Assembly: GCA_029964075.1 (NCBI GenBank) | Contig: CM057137.1 | Location: forward strand, 620,001 to 684,000 | Direction of reading: 5' to 3' | Length of the DNA: 64,000 nucleotides | From: Patiria pectinifera | Taxonomy: Eukaryota; Echinodermata; Asteroidea; Valvatida; Asterinidae | Program-made: the position numbers and the translations under genes | Shown here: positions 1 to 12,800 of the stretch, in pieces | Layout: each line of letters opens with the position of its first letter | How positions within the stretch are numbered: the first letter of the stretch is position 1 | The notes under the pieces: model-generated | Databases searched by the model: none | Told to the model about the DNA's origin: nothing | What the model saw: only the letters and a program-made list of their open reading frames with translations

Positions 1-90
1 TTCAAGAAATAGACTCAGTTTTGAGGTTTGGAACTTAATGCATAGTGAAGCAGGTTCGTCATACAGCAACACAATCAATAATGAACTCAC

Positions 91-3000
91 CCAAAGACGC
101 AATCTCCCACAGGAGTATTCCGAAGGACCATCTAATACATTTTAATAAAAAAAAGACAAATATTGCACTGGTTTTAATTTTGATGAACATAGCAAAACCA
201 AATGTGAGTGATACTGTAAGTTTGTGAATCATTTTACTTTTCTCAATTGTTTGTCTTTATTTTCCTGCTTAACGTGGTATCAATCACACAATTCCTCAGT
301 TATTATTTTTGCCACTTCATAAACTTTGATCAAAATTAGACAAGAAATTGGTGTCAGACAAGTGTTGATTGCATGACTTACACATCGCTCTGCGTTGTGT
401 AAGTTTGATACATCATAGATTCAATGGAGAGCCATCGGGCGGGTACACGCTTCTGTTAGAAGAAGAAGAAATTGTCAAATAAGAAATTGAGTAAAGGTAA
501 TCCATCAATCAGATCATTTTTATCGGGCAGCAGGCAGTACATGGTAAAAAAGGGTAATCCTGCCTTGATATGGCCAGATGACTATACGTTTACCCTGCAA
601 AACGCATGGTGTCAGCTTCAAGTAGAACACGTGCTTTGTAATGGTGCCTTGGTTTACTTTCCAGGGTCACGCATCATTGCGCATCATTGTCTTGAAAACT
701 AAAATTGTAATCAGTGAAGAATACCGGCAACAACGCCATCAAGGTGTCATCTGAAAGCTCTTAGCTTTTACTTTATTACTGAAGCCCATTGAATGTTCAG
801 TACAGGATAGTCTGGCCATATGAACCCTTTACAGGATTTTCGTTTTTTGGAAACACCCTGTATAACCGAACATAACACAAATGAAACAAATAAATGAACT
901 TACAGTTACAAAAACAAGAGTGAACAATTTGTTTTTAAACAAAAAGCTATAAGAATGAGTAACTTAAAATCCTTTCTTCATTCTGATAAACTATAGCCGA
1001 AGGCTGCCTTCTAAAGAACCAACAGAAGATTCCGAGTGATTTGAACCATAATTACGAAAAGGCACCTTTGAAGTCTGAACATAAACGTCCTCCCCTCGGG
1101 AAAGTCCAAAATCAGACACTTTGGCAGTCAGGTCTTCTTCAAGCAAGACGTTCCTTGCAGCTAAATCTCGGTGAATAACCTGCGAATAGATAACACTTCA
1201 AGCTGTAAGTTTGTAAAAGTAACGGCGAGACACACAGCCGCTCACTATAACAAAAATGCTTTTCGAAAACTTCCGGTAATTGTATTCTGTGTAAGGTTTT
1301 CGGTGCCTTAATGTCTTTTCTTGTCCCTATGTCCCTATACACAGTTGAAACTGTATTGACACCTAACCCGTTGAACCCTAAACAGTTGACACTTATATTT
1401 AGATAAATAAAATTTCTTTTGAAAAAGCCATTGTCGATCAATTAACTGTCTAGCTTAAGGGTAATCACAATCCGACGATTGGTTAATTGCGATCACCTTA
1501 AGTTCGACGATTTATTCATTTGATGTTATTTTACTGAAATAAAATAATGACATGTAGCCCAACTGTCTCAGAATAATATCCCCAAAACCTGCTTTTTCAC
1601 GCACCCTCTAACACTGTCTAGCAGTAGCCTTTAAAGCCGAGAAAGGAACATTGTACTGAGGTCTCACCCCTGATATGGCTAGATGTTTCATTCCCTTGGC
1701 AACATCGAAGGCAAACTTCACCAGCTGATCCGAGGTCAATGCTTCCCCATCCGTTGCTGACTGAGAGCAAGCCGTGCGCAGGTAGCTGCGAAGGTCACCG
1801 TTTGGCAGATACTCAAGTGTCACTAATAATAAATCTTTGGAGGATAGAAATATGAAATATAGATACCATTCGTTCCGTGAAAATTTGATGAATTTACTCA
1901 TTTACTTTTTCATTGATACCTATCCCCCTCCCTTATTAAACCCAGACACATCAAGAAAACTTGCTGTATAGACTACACTGCAAAACATGTGTTTAGCTAT
2001 TAACCACTTTTATAAACACATTAGTTTACATCAGTTTGTACACATGTTTAAATTACCTCACCAAATAAAGATCAGCCCATCCTTGGAAAATTTCAAATCA
2101 AAACTTAAGACACACTTGTTTAATGCTTTCAGAAGCGCATATTGCGCTACATCAATTAATCAATCAATCAACATTTATTTCCATAATGCCAAAGAGAAAA
2201 CAAGACAATAAGAATTGTTTCTTATTATTATTATGTTGAAATACTAAACATGTTTAAAGTGAGGATGTACAGTGTTTAGCGATTGATTGTTGTTCAGGAA
2301 TTGAACACATAATGTTTAGCTTCTAAACATGTTCAGAAAGTGATAGCAAGATTGCAATGTGTTTAATTGTTAAACACAGTTTTTAGAGTGTATCTTTCCT
2401 CGTCCGCGTTACATTTTGCATGATGTACCTTGATGGTGACACGCCCCCAGAAGGGAGACAACATTTGGATGATAGCCGATAGAAGACATGGTTCTGAATT
2501 CCTCCATGAAGTCTGCCCTCTCCTCTGGTGTGGCATTACCTGAGAAACGAGGGGAACGACGAAAGCATTACTCAAATTAAAAAGTGACTTTTTTTATCTG
2601 CAAAGAAATACCTAAACCTCACCCTCAGGGACCTGCCAATAATTAATTGTAATATACATTTTGTGAAAAAGGTACATGAACAAACGTCGATTCTCGAAAA
2701 TCAAAATTTTAAGTTGCTTGTTTTTTAAACAGATACTTTTTCTGAAAAAATGACGAGTAATGACAAGTAAAAAATACAGATCATGTTATACATTCTTTCT
2801 TCTGAATTAATTATTTTAAAAAAATGGTATACCTTTGAGTATCTTGATGGCTGATTTGGTCATTTTCCCGCCTTTTTTCACTGCTCCAGCCCTGACTTCC
2901 CCAAAGTCTCCCCTGCCGAGTACCCGATCCTCCACCACCAGATTGGACCAGGCAATCTCCCACTTAGCCGCCCAGGATGGCAGGCCGATATCCTCGTAGA

Positions 3001-6000
3001 CCGTGGACGACATACCTTCCATTCTCACTTCGTATGTAGTTTCATCATCCTGATTTTACAATAGGAAGACGACATGGATGTGTCACTAATATCACTATTA
3101 ATCACTAGATATCACTAATTAAAAACCAACTGTTGGTTGGCTAAGATTGATTATTGCTATGGTAAAGTGGTGTATACTGGGGTGCGCGTTATGAGGAGGG
3201 AGCAGAATGGGCCACTCGCTCGAAGCCTGCCTTCACCCCCCTCCCCCCCTCGTGCTCCCCCCGTCCTGAATTCGGGAAAGTCAAACATAAGCTTTTCATT
3301 TTTGAAACCTATTGAGGACCCTTCAAGAAATAAAGGCCTCCGATAAATGCCCCTCTCGCAAACTCGATCCTACAAGACCCAACCGCCACATGCGGTTAAT
3401 TAGCGCCACTACTTTTTTTTCTCGAAATGCTGCATTATATTCATGTCCCGTTTGTATTTTTATACAGAGTTATTAGGCCCTATTTCTATGCAACTAAAGA
3501 AAGATATCAGAATAATCATTGGACATGCCTACCATGGGTATATCCCGAGCTGACCTGTCGTCACGACGCTGCATCTGTTTCCTTGCGCCGTAAATGATGA
3601 CGGCTACAACTGCTACGACCACCAACGTGACCACAACACTGACCACGGCTACGATGACTTCATTGCCGGATTCGCCATTCCATTACAAATAAGAAAACAC
3701 GACGTGTGTTAGGTCATTTTAAACTGGGAGACTTGTAAGTTGTTAACAAATTAATATCATTAGCTTTCCCCTGCAATACATCAAAATGTTAAGTGCACTG
3801 AGTATTAAACAACCTGGGTCGGGCCGGTTTGGACAACCTCGCCCTTTCCATTTGCATTGAGAAATTACTTTCAAAAAATAAGTTCGTGCATTAAAACTCG
3901 TGTCGCTGTCGCACAGGAAAAATCTTGCCACAGCCGTTTCGAACAAAGCGAAGAAAGTTTAATTTTTTTTCGAATTGCAAACACTCGCACTGCGTATAAT
4001 ATTATCACAAGTGAACACGATAAACTGAACTCCGGCGAATTTCGCAGCGAACGTTTCGTGACGTCTGATTCGCTTCGTTTTCTTTAACGTCCAATATATG
4101 AACCGGCCTGGAAACTGATGGTGAACAATCTGACGTCATTGCAACAAATAATCCAGGAACTAATAATAACTGCAGAGAAACTCAAACAAATTAAACTAAG
4201 TAATGTGAACAAACACACCAACAAACCAAAGACTTTTAAAAGGTGCAAAAAGGGAGCTGTGCCAAAGGAAAAGATTTTATTATAGCGATTATAACTTCTC
4301 AGATTTGTAATCTTACCGGTAATGGTCGTAAGCGGCTTTGCTGCTGTTGTTGTTGTTGTTGTTTGAATAGTGGTCGGGTTTTGCATCGTCGTTACAGATT
4401 CTGTAGTGGGTTCTGGAAGTGCAAAGAGAAAATACACGTAAATACCTTATTAAAAGAATCCAATATGTGGGAAAATTTCCAAGGGCGGATCCAGAACACA
4501 ATTTTTGGGGGGGCAAAAAAAATTTGTTCGAGGCCCGCTTAAGGGCCCCGAAAAATTTTGGATTCTAGATGCTCTGTGGTGCGATCTGAGGCAATTTCTG
4601 ACCACTTTAACCAATGAGGAAAAGATGGTGGTGTACTCATTGCCTGCCTTTATTGCGATGTCACATAAAAAAAACAAAAATTGGTCTCGTTTTTTTGGGG
4701 GGGGGGGGCATGGCCCCCTTTGGCCCCCCCCCCCCCCGGATCCGCCCTTGAAAATTTCACGGGGCAGTTCCGTTCATGTTACTTGGAAATGTAACGCTGT
4801 TGGGTCATCAACATTTTTATTAAGAAGCTTAAAATCATATCTTGGTGTTTTTCCGGGAGCCGAAAACTTCATATTAAGCTTGCTCCAGAGGGTTCGAATC
4901 CCGCTCAGGTGCACATGTAGTTGGGGGTGTCTTATTCCCTACCTGTTTTCCACAGGTTTTCCAACTTGAAGAGATTATTTTCCTGAGGTTTTCAACCTCT
5001 AAAGCGTAACATTTCCTTAATGTCTTCTCTCTACAAGTTGCCACAGGTTTGCGAGCTACAGTGCCATGGGGGCTTCTGAGGAGTCATCGATTTTATATCG
5101 GAAACAAATACTTTTAAGAAAGCAGGGAATCGAACCCATGACCTGACACTAAGATGTCTTCCAATCAACCCAGGTTTGTTGCTAAATGTTCCTTGCAGAG
5201 CAAAGACAGGGGATGTAATTTCTGCTGGTCCCAGAGGGCCAGCCTAATGCCGCTTCTTGCAAAAAAACACCAAGTGAGTGAGTGACCGAGTGTCACAGTG
5301 GCCAAGACTGGCTGTAGGCTGGCGAAGACAGCCTGGTAGTGCTATCGTATAGGATAACCCTTGAGGTGGCCCACTGTGTAGCCCAGATGCATAAAAAAAA
5401 CTTACAGTGAATAGCCATTCTAAATCAATTGAATAAAATTGTGTACGTCCTGTATGGTCTGGTGTCCTCTTGATACCTATCTCACTGACTGGTACTTGTT
5501 TCTTAGACTGGTCCCGGACCAGTTTACTAGGCTTGTCTGATCTTTTTCTTTTCTTTTCCACGTGTTTGCTATTCTAATGTGCTTACCTTCTATGACGCCT
5601 GTGTAGTTGCAGATTGGGAGCATGTTGGGCTGCCAGCTTCTATCAGACTGACATGTGACTTGTGCGTCGCCAATCATTCTGTGCAATGGCAGGCAGAGGT
5701 AACTGATCTTTTCTCCAGCTGTTAGAGCGTCAACGTACGATATAAAGGCGTTCCTGCCAAAACCAGGATGGAAGCAGTCTGATCCTGGCACAGGATCTGT
5801 GAAAGAAAAAAAGTGGGATTTGTTACTAAATAAGGTTATGATTTATAGAGGAAACAGACCTGCATACAGCAAGGTCAAATTGTATCACCAAGAAAGGAAC
5901 TTAAATCAGTATTAAATAAGCATTTATTGTTTTTAGGAGGTAAAGGAAACGAAATATTTTACTTTATAACAGAGATGTCGCAGTGAGGTGGTAACAAAAT

Positions 6001-7141
6001 TGTATAAAAATGTGTGATTTATTGATTGTTTTGGTTGACAAGACAGCAGCATCCTTGTAAATTATCCCGTTAACAATTTCGAAAAACCTCCCGGATTTTC
6101 AAAATAAGTGACTGTAGCGCCTATACAAACCTGTGAATTCATAGACTTGCATCGAGAACTCTCCACCGCAGGTTGTGCTGTTGTCTCCGGTGCAGGGAGA
6201 CAAACAGTTCCCTATGCCTTCAGTACTTCCATACTGGAACGGGTCCGAGAGGGCGCCCCCACAGAAGCACTGTTTCCCTGCCTCCAAGGCGTAATACCGA
6301 AGGTTTCTCCTCCTACAAATATCCCGGCAGAGGTCGATAGTCATCATATCTATACTTTCGCAATACCGCTGATCGTTTCCACAGGACGCATGGCACACGT
6401 TGTTGTCATCATCACATGTTATCAGGTCTGGTAATGCCCGTTGGTGATTGTCGAAATAACAGCCATGGTTGATATCTGGATAAAGAGCAAAGTCGCGGGA
6501 AATGCTAATTTCATAGTAACTTGCTCCCGATTCTCAGTGCAGTGGACAAGCTTTTGTGGTGTGATGTAAGAGTGAGCAGTACTTGTTTTATGGTCACATC
6601 CATGTGTGGCGATCTCGGGGGACGGGGTGACATTTTCCCCCGGAGGACGCCAATAGTTTTACACGTCTCGGTCCCCCTCCCATGTAATTGATTATACTAC
6701 ATGCAGTACGCTGCATTTTCTACAAATTGTGGGTTAGTTCTAAGTACTGTTTGTAAATGCGGGGAAGTGACATAAAAGACGCATGCGTTGGTGCTTACAT
6801 TCATGTATGAGCGGATCCACCTGTAGTCAGATAGGGTCCAGCCCCGCCCTTACCCCACCCCTACCCCACCCATTACCCCACCCCTGCGTTCAAGTTTCTC
6901 AACCTGTCGCCCGGCGTTAATGTAAACAAGAAATCGCAACTCCGTGTACCAAAGAACAAAAAGTGGGTAAGGCTTGCGTAAAATGATGTCACACAGATTG
7001 GTCGATTTGAGAACATTTCAATCAATGCAATATTTGCACCGTTAACTCACCCGTTGGGTCCTGACATGATCCTCCAAACAAGACGCAAACCAGCACCGCT
7101 ACCACAGAGTAGAGACGGACTTTCATCTTCATGCCTTGCAT
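91..7141 (-). CDS. WSC-Sushi receptor tyrosine kinase, copy 1 (3' end outside window)
   Basis: Single-pass receptor tyrosine kinase. Exons in transcript order: 7141-7051 (signal peptide), 6475-6131 (WSC), 5796-5587 (Sushi), 4412-4317 (Thr stalk), 3657-3533 (TM), 3049-2833 (glycine loop LGRGDFGEV), 2539-2429, 1834-1668, 1179-1066 ([11 protein letters not shown]), 452-382 (activation-loop end, SIES), 131-91 ([10 protein letters not shown]). All phases agree (1,1,1,1,0,1,1,0,0,2,1), giving about 529 residues before the edge. The last two kinase exons, present in copy 2, should lie left of position 1. Three in-frame Met codons begin the ORF; I took the first (7141). Oddity: the exon-5 acceptor used in copy 2 (TTTGTAAG) reads TTTGTAATGG here. 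A 3-bp insertion makes a new in-frame AAG 21 bases downstream, so the exon is modelled 7 codons shorter. Kinase resembles the FGFR/RET/Tie group; ligand unknown. Confidence 0.85.
4480..4750. mobile_element. hAT-like non-autonomous element in copy-1 intron
   Basis: A 271-bp element with inverted ends CAAGGGCGGATCC / GGATCCGCCCTTG, flanked by a perfect 8-bp target duplication AAAATTTC (4472-4479 and 4751-4758). The 8-bp duplication and short TIRs fit the hAT superfamily. G-runs and C-runs lie near the right end. It sits in the intron between the stalk and Sushi exons. Confidence 0.85.
4870..5410 (+). repeat. tRNA-derived SINE and adjoining repeat, copy 1
   Basis: GGGTTCGAATCCCGC at about 4897 is a Pol III B-box. 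It is followed by GGTTTTCC blocks and TTGCGAGCTACAGTGCC, which recur in the minus-strand SINE at 43430-43690. A second, opposite-strand tRNA-like motif (GGGAATCGAACCC, about 5126) follows. Then comes a unit with CTGGTCCCAGAGGGCCAG, related to 41330-41510 and 45200-45300. The block lies in an intron of the receptor gene. Confidence 0.6.
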
Positions 7142-9880
7142 ACGTTCTACGTGGTTACCGATGTCAGCACTCGTAATACGATTGATACAGATTGATCACT
7201 ACAAGATAGCTATAATCTATGTCTTTATAAAAACATCAAAGCTGTTGCTCATACGCTTGCGTTTATTAATATACAGTTTTACGTCCTCGATCATGGCGTA
7301 ATGGTTTTTTGAAAAGAGTCAGTCAGCCGTGCAGTGCAGGTTTATTCCAATGCACCTGTGCACCACGCGCATGCGTACTGGGTGATTTCATGACCTGGGT
7401 CGTTTCAAATATGACGACGTACGGCACCGTTCCGTACCCGTTCATCGGTAGAAAAAAATCACATACATTCCCACAAGTTACATACAAAACTCATGAAAAG
7501 TTATGAGAACACAACATATGAATTTCACAATCATAATGATAAGCTCAGAATGTCTAATTTTGAAAACCAATTGAAAAAAAAGGATTTTAAAGGGGAAAAA
7601 ACAACGATCTTTCCCACACAAAACCCTCCACGTTCCGCGTAAAACGCCGTTAATCAATCCAATTTTAAAAACATTTCTCCAGTTTTCCTGAAAAGAAAAT
7701 GATGTACACTGCCACGTGGATAAAGACTCGTTGAAAATAGCAAAGTTCAAGAAAGTTCAAGAAATATCGGCGTTTCTTTTCAGTACAATAACGTACGCCC
7801 AATTCATTGAACATAGCTGCCTCGTACTTTGGTCAAATCGTACCCATCAAATCGTACCCAGGGTCCCAGAAACTAGCAATCATTTTAAAGTGTCAGAAAC
7901 TAGCAATCATTTAAAAGAAAAAAATTGGGTTGGAAATACCAACAAAAAGTCAGACAAGCACCATAAATAGATAGAGGCTATTAATGCATCATCCATGCAT
8001 ACATCGCATCCATGGCCATTTTTAATATTTGTCTCCAACTTTCAGGTCGCCCAATATAGACGCGTATTGGACCCAATAGATAATCTATTAGTCTTGCAAC
8101 TAAAAAGACTACAGCTCAAAAAAAAGTGCAAAACATGATTCCTATCTTGTTTGACGGTTCCATATTGTTGTTGAAGGCTATATTCACTCACACATGACCA
8201 TGAGAGGCAGCCAATCAAAAAAACTCAATATCGTTTAAGACTTTGAATTCAGCCAACATCAAACGATTATTGACGTCTTCGGTGAAGGGGTTCAAAATGT
8301 AATTACTTATACGACTTCTTGTTCAATTTTATCTTTAATTTATGGTTGAGCCTTCCAGCTTTAAATGCCCTACAATCAACACATGATAAATTCATTTGTA
8401 GCTTTTCAGATAAAGGTGGGTTTTTTTCCAAGCTTTTTCATTAATTAATGGTTTTACCATCCAACACGATATTTCCGTGTGATAAAAGGCTATTTTCCGT
8501 TTCTAAGTTAGTAAGATTGAGCAGTCAGGATTAAAGGTTTTCATACGATGTTCAATAACAAATTTATAACTTAAACAAAAACGTAAAATATTACAACAAA
8601 TATCTGCATAAATACGGATGTTCAGCGTGAAATAGTATTACGGGCAAACAGACCGATATGGGCCGACCATCAATTAGGGTACATACATATATCAAAGGTA
8701 TTCATATCACCTTTAAAATTGATATCTATCTGAGTATAGATGTACAAATGAAACTAATCTATACAATTTACCAGTTCTTGAGATGACACATGACATTTCT
8801 CAAATTAGGTTTTGCCCTTCAGATTGAACTGTCCCAATTAAAGGTTTTCATACGATGTTCAATAACAAATTTATTACTTCAACAAAAACGTAAAGTATGA
8901 CAACATAAAAATATCTGCATAAATACGGAACGGAACATTTCTGTGTAGTAGGCCTGAGGGGCTATTTTATTAACATATTTCTATCTAATTAACATTTTAT
9001 TTCCCCCAAGCAAAAGTAAAGTGATACCTTAAAAAATGCTAGAACGTACCTTGATTTAGGCCTACGATCACCTGAACGAAATACCTGATCAACTTAACTG
9101 TGAACTATAAGCTCCCACCATTCTCAGTTTATCATGCAATCATGCTCAGGTTGTTCCTTTTTTCCATCGTGAGCTTGAAAACGGTCCGCCCTTAAAATGT
9201 GATCAATTTACGTTTTTTTCGGGAAAAATAAGTGTTCTCCTGAACCCCACTGCTAAATACTTCAAAAATACAAGTATGAAAGATTTAGGTTGTACACCTT
9301 CATAAAACTAGATTAAGTTGTAAGCCTACTTCGAATAGTATTTTTCAAGGAAAAAAAAACAAAAACAAATGAGAACTGTATTTTCGGTTGAAATATTTGT
9401 CTCGCTCAACATATTTCTGTAGTTACAGCCGCAGTTATTTCATACAGGTGCCGTGACGAAATTCTCAATTATCATCAAGCTCCGGGCGAATGATGGAACT
9501 CTTCCAATCAGCCTGATCCAAGACGAAGTACGTCTGTGCAAAGGGGGAAAACACAACGACAAAAACATGTGTTATGTTTTCCCAACAGATTATGCTGACA
9601 AAGCGTAAACATTAATTTTTACGACACTTTCGTGGACCATACCAATCCACTCTCAAGACAAGTCAAGTTGCTGGAGGTCAAGATAATTTCCATCCAGCTA
9701 AGCTTTGCAAATAAGCGAACCTAAGCAATGCAACCTAAACTATAACCCGCCCAAATATGCACCAATTTCCACCCATATACGCTTACGCCTTTATCTGACA
9801 CCCCTTTGAAACAGGTGTTCCAGATTTTGGTTTCTGACATGACAGGTATTTTAATATTTTGTTGGCTACACTACAACACT
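7142..9880. other. Intergenic region between receptor copies
   Basis: No coding sequence is supported. The right half should contain the copy-2 3' UTR. About 90 bases at 8534-8622 are repeated at 8840-8930 (GGTTTTCATACGATGTTCAA in both). About 7960-8290 matches 20860-21170 and is a dispersed or co-duplicated repeat. Confidence 0.6.
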
Positions 9881-12800
9881 TTAACTGTAACCCATCCAAC
9901 CATCTAGCAACTCCAGATACTCTTTTTCACCCATAATAGCTCGTGTCTGTCTCATGATCAAAATGATTGATCTCACGTGTTCTATCTTGTTGTCGGTCAT
10001 TCGTTTAAGGATGAGTGTCAGATCAGAGAAAGTCGGTCTGCTCTTCGGATCCTTATCCCAGCATCGCTGCATCAGAGTGTATCTGTAGGCAAAACATACT
10101 GGTGTTAATGAAGCTTTAGCGAAACAATGGCAATAGGGAATGAACAGTAGGAAGTCTGCATGGTGATATTTAGGCCTACTATTCAGTTTGGGAGATTGAT
10201 GCATGCAGGGCCGTACCTTGCACAACCCCCCCCCCCAAAAAAATTGCGAAATATGACTCAAGAACGCATCTCAATTGGACAGTAGGTTAGGCCATGGGCG
10301 TCGCGAGGGGGGGGGGGCAAGGGGGGGGCACTTGCCCCCCCCCCGGAAAAGCACCCAAAAAAAAAAAGGAAGAAAAAAAAAGAAGAAAAAAAAAGAAAAA
10401 GAGGCGCGAAGACAAAGTGGTGTAAATTTAATGAGTTGGGGGGGGCAAAATGTCCCTGCCCCCCTCTAAAAACTGATAAATCGAGAATGTGTTGAGAAAT
10501 ACAAGCATTTTTTGGCCCAAAAAATGTTTGCCCCCCTCTAGAAAAAATCCTGGCGACGCCCATGGGTTAGGCTCTGATATAAATTATTCTGCTATTGAAT
10601 TATTTTGTTAGGGTATTTACATTTCCTCCTCACAGTTGCTCGGCTTTGCCATGCGGTATCCTTCCCTCAACTTGCCCGCCAATGACTTAGTTTCAATGGA
10701 CGGGTAGGGGGTGCCACCTAAAAACAGAAAAATCCACCAACAAATTACTAGATGGACACTGGTCTTAATGGCCGAGTAGGCTATACGTTTTGTCCATTCG
10801 CAGTAGGAAGTATTGTGCGATTTCAAAGATAGCTTACATCACAAATTTAAAATCCAGATATAAAATCCCAGAAGCTTACACAACTTATAGTCTGCATTTT
10901 AATCTACACTTTTCAACAAAGAGTGAAAAAAAAATCAAGAAATAGACTCAGTTTTGAACTATATCTATATGATTTTAAATAATTGCATTTCCATTATAAG
11001 TACATGAGGTTTGGAACTTAATGCATAGTGAAGCAGGTTCGTCATACAGTAACACAATCAATAATGAACTCACCCAAAGACGCAATCTCCCACAGGAGTA
11101 TTCCGAAGGACCATCTAATACATTTTAATAAAATAAAAGACAAATATTACACTGGTTTAAATTTTGATGAACATAGCAAAACCAAATGTGAGTGATACTG
11201 TAAGTTTGTGAATCATTTTACTTTTCTCAATTGTTTATCTTTATTTTCCTGCTTAACGGGGTATCAATCACACAATTCCTCAGTTATTATTGTTGCCACT
11301 TCATAAACTTTGATCAAAATTATACAAGAAATTGGTGTCAGACAAGTTTTGATTGCATGACTTACACATCGCTCTGCGTTGTGTAAGTTTGATACATCAT
11401 AGATTCAATGGAGAGCCATCGGGTCGGTACACGCTTCTGTTAGAAGAAGAAGAAACTGTCAAATAATAATTGAGTAAAGGTAATCCATCAATCAGATCAT
11501 TTTTATCGGGCAGCAGGCAGTACATGGTGCTTTGAAAATAGGTAATCCTGCCTTGATATGGCCAGATGACTATTCGTTCACCAGCAAAACGCATGGTGTC
11601 AGCTTCAAGTAGAACACGTGTTTTGTAATGATGCCTTGGTTTACTTTCCAGGGTCACGCATCATTGCGCATCATTGTCTCGAAAACTAAAATTGTAATCA
11701 GTGAAGAATACCGGCAACAACGCCATCAAGGTGTCATCTGAAAGCTCTTAGCTTTTGCTTTATTACCAAAGCCCATTGAATGTTCAGTACAGGATAGTCT
11801 GGCCATATTAACCCTTTACAGGATTTTCGTTTTTTGGAAACACCCTGTATAACCGAACATAACACAAATGAAACAAATAATAATTATATTAAATGAACTT
11901 ACAGTTACAAAAACAAGAGTGAACAATTTGTTTTTAAACAAAAAGCTATAAGAATGAGTAACTTAAAAACCTTTCTTCATTCTGATAAACTATAGCCGAA
12001 GGCTGCCTTCTAAAGAAACAACAGAAGATTCCGAGTGATTTGAACCATAATTACGAAAAGGCACCTTTGAAGTCTGAACATAAACGTCCTCCCCTCGGGA
12101 AAGTCCAAAATCAGACACTTTGGCAGTCAGGTCTTCTTCAAGCAAGACGTTCCTTGCAGCTAAATCTCGGTGAATAACCTGCCAATAGATAACACTTCAA
12201 GCTGTAAGTTTGTAAAAGTAACGGCGAGACACACAGCCGCTCACTATAACAAAAATGCTTTTCGAAAACTTCAGGTAATTGTATTCTGTGTAAGGTTTTC
12301 GGTGCCTTAATGTCTTTTCTTGTCCCTATGTCCCTATACACAGTTGAAACTGTATTGACACCTAACCCGTTGAACCCTAAACAGTTGACACTTATATTTA
12401 GATAAATAAAATTTCTTTTGAAAAAGCCATTGTCGATCAATTAACTGTCTAGCTTAAGGGTAATCACAATCCGACGATTGGTTAATTGCGATCACCTTAA
12501 GTTCGACGATTTATTCATTTGATGATATTTTACTGAAATAAAATAATGACATGTAGCCCAACTGTCTCAGAATAATATCCCCAAAACCTGCATTTTCACG
12601 CACCCTCTAACACTGTCTAGCAGTAGCCTTTAAAGCCGAGAAAGGAACATTGTACTGAGGTCTCACCCCTGATATGGCTAGATGTTTCATTCCCTTGGCA
12701 ACATCGAAGGCAAACTTCACCAGCTGGTCTGGGGACAAGGCTTCGTCATCCGTTGATGACTGAGAGCGAGCCCTGCGCAGGTAGCTGCGCAGATCACCAT

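Noticed and set aside
4505..4969. 154-codon plus-strand open frame in receptor copy 1
   Set aside because: It crosses a MITE, its G/C runs and a SINE, and the frame is not kept in the copy-2 counterpart.
11397..11657. 86-codon minus-strand open frame in receptor copy 2
   Set aside because: It overlaps the real 71-bp kinase exon (11366-11436) in the wrong frame, and the matching frame is broken in copy 1.
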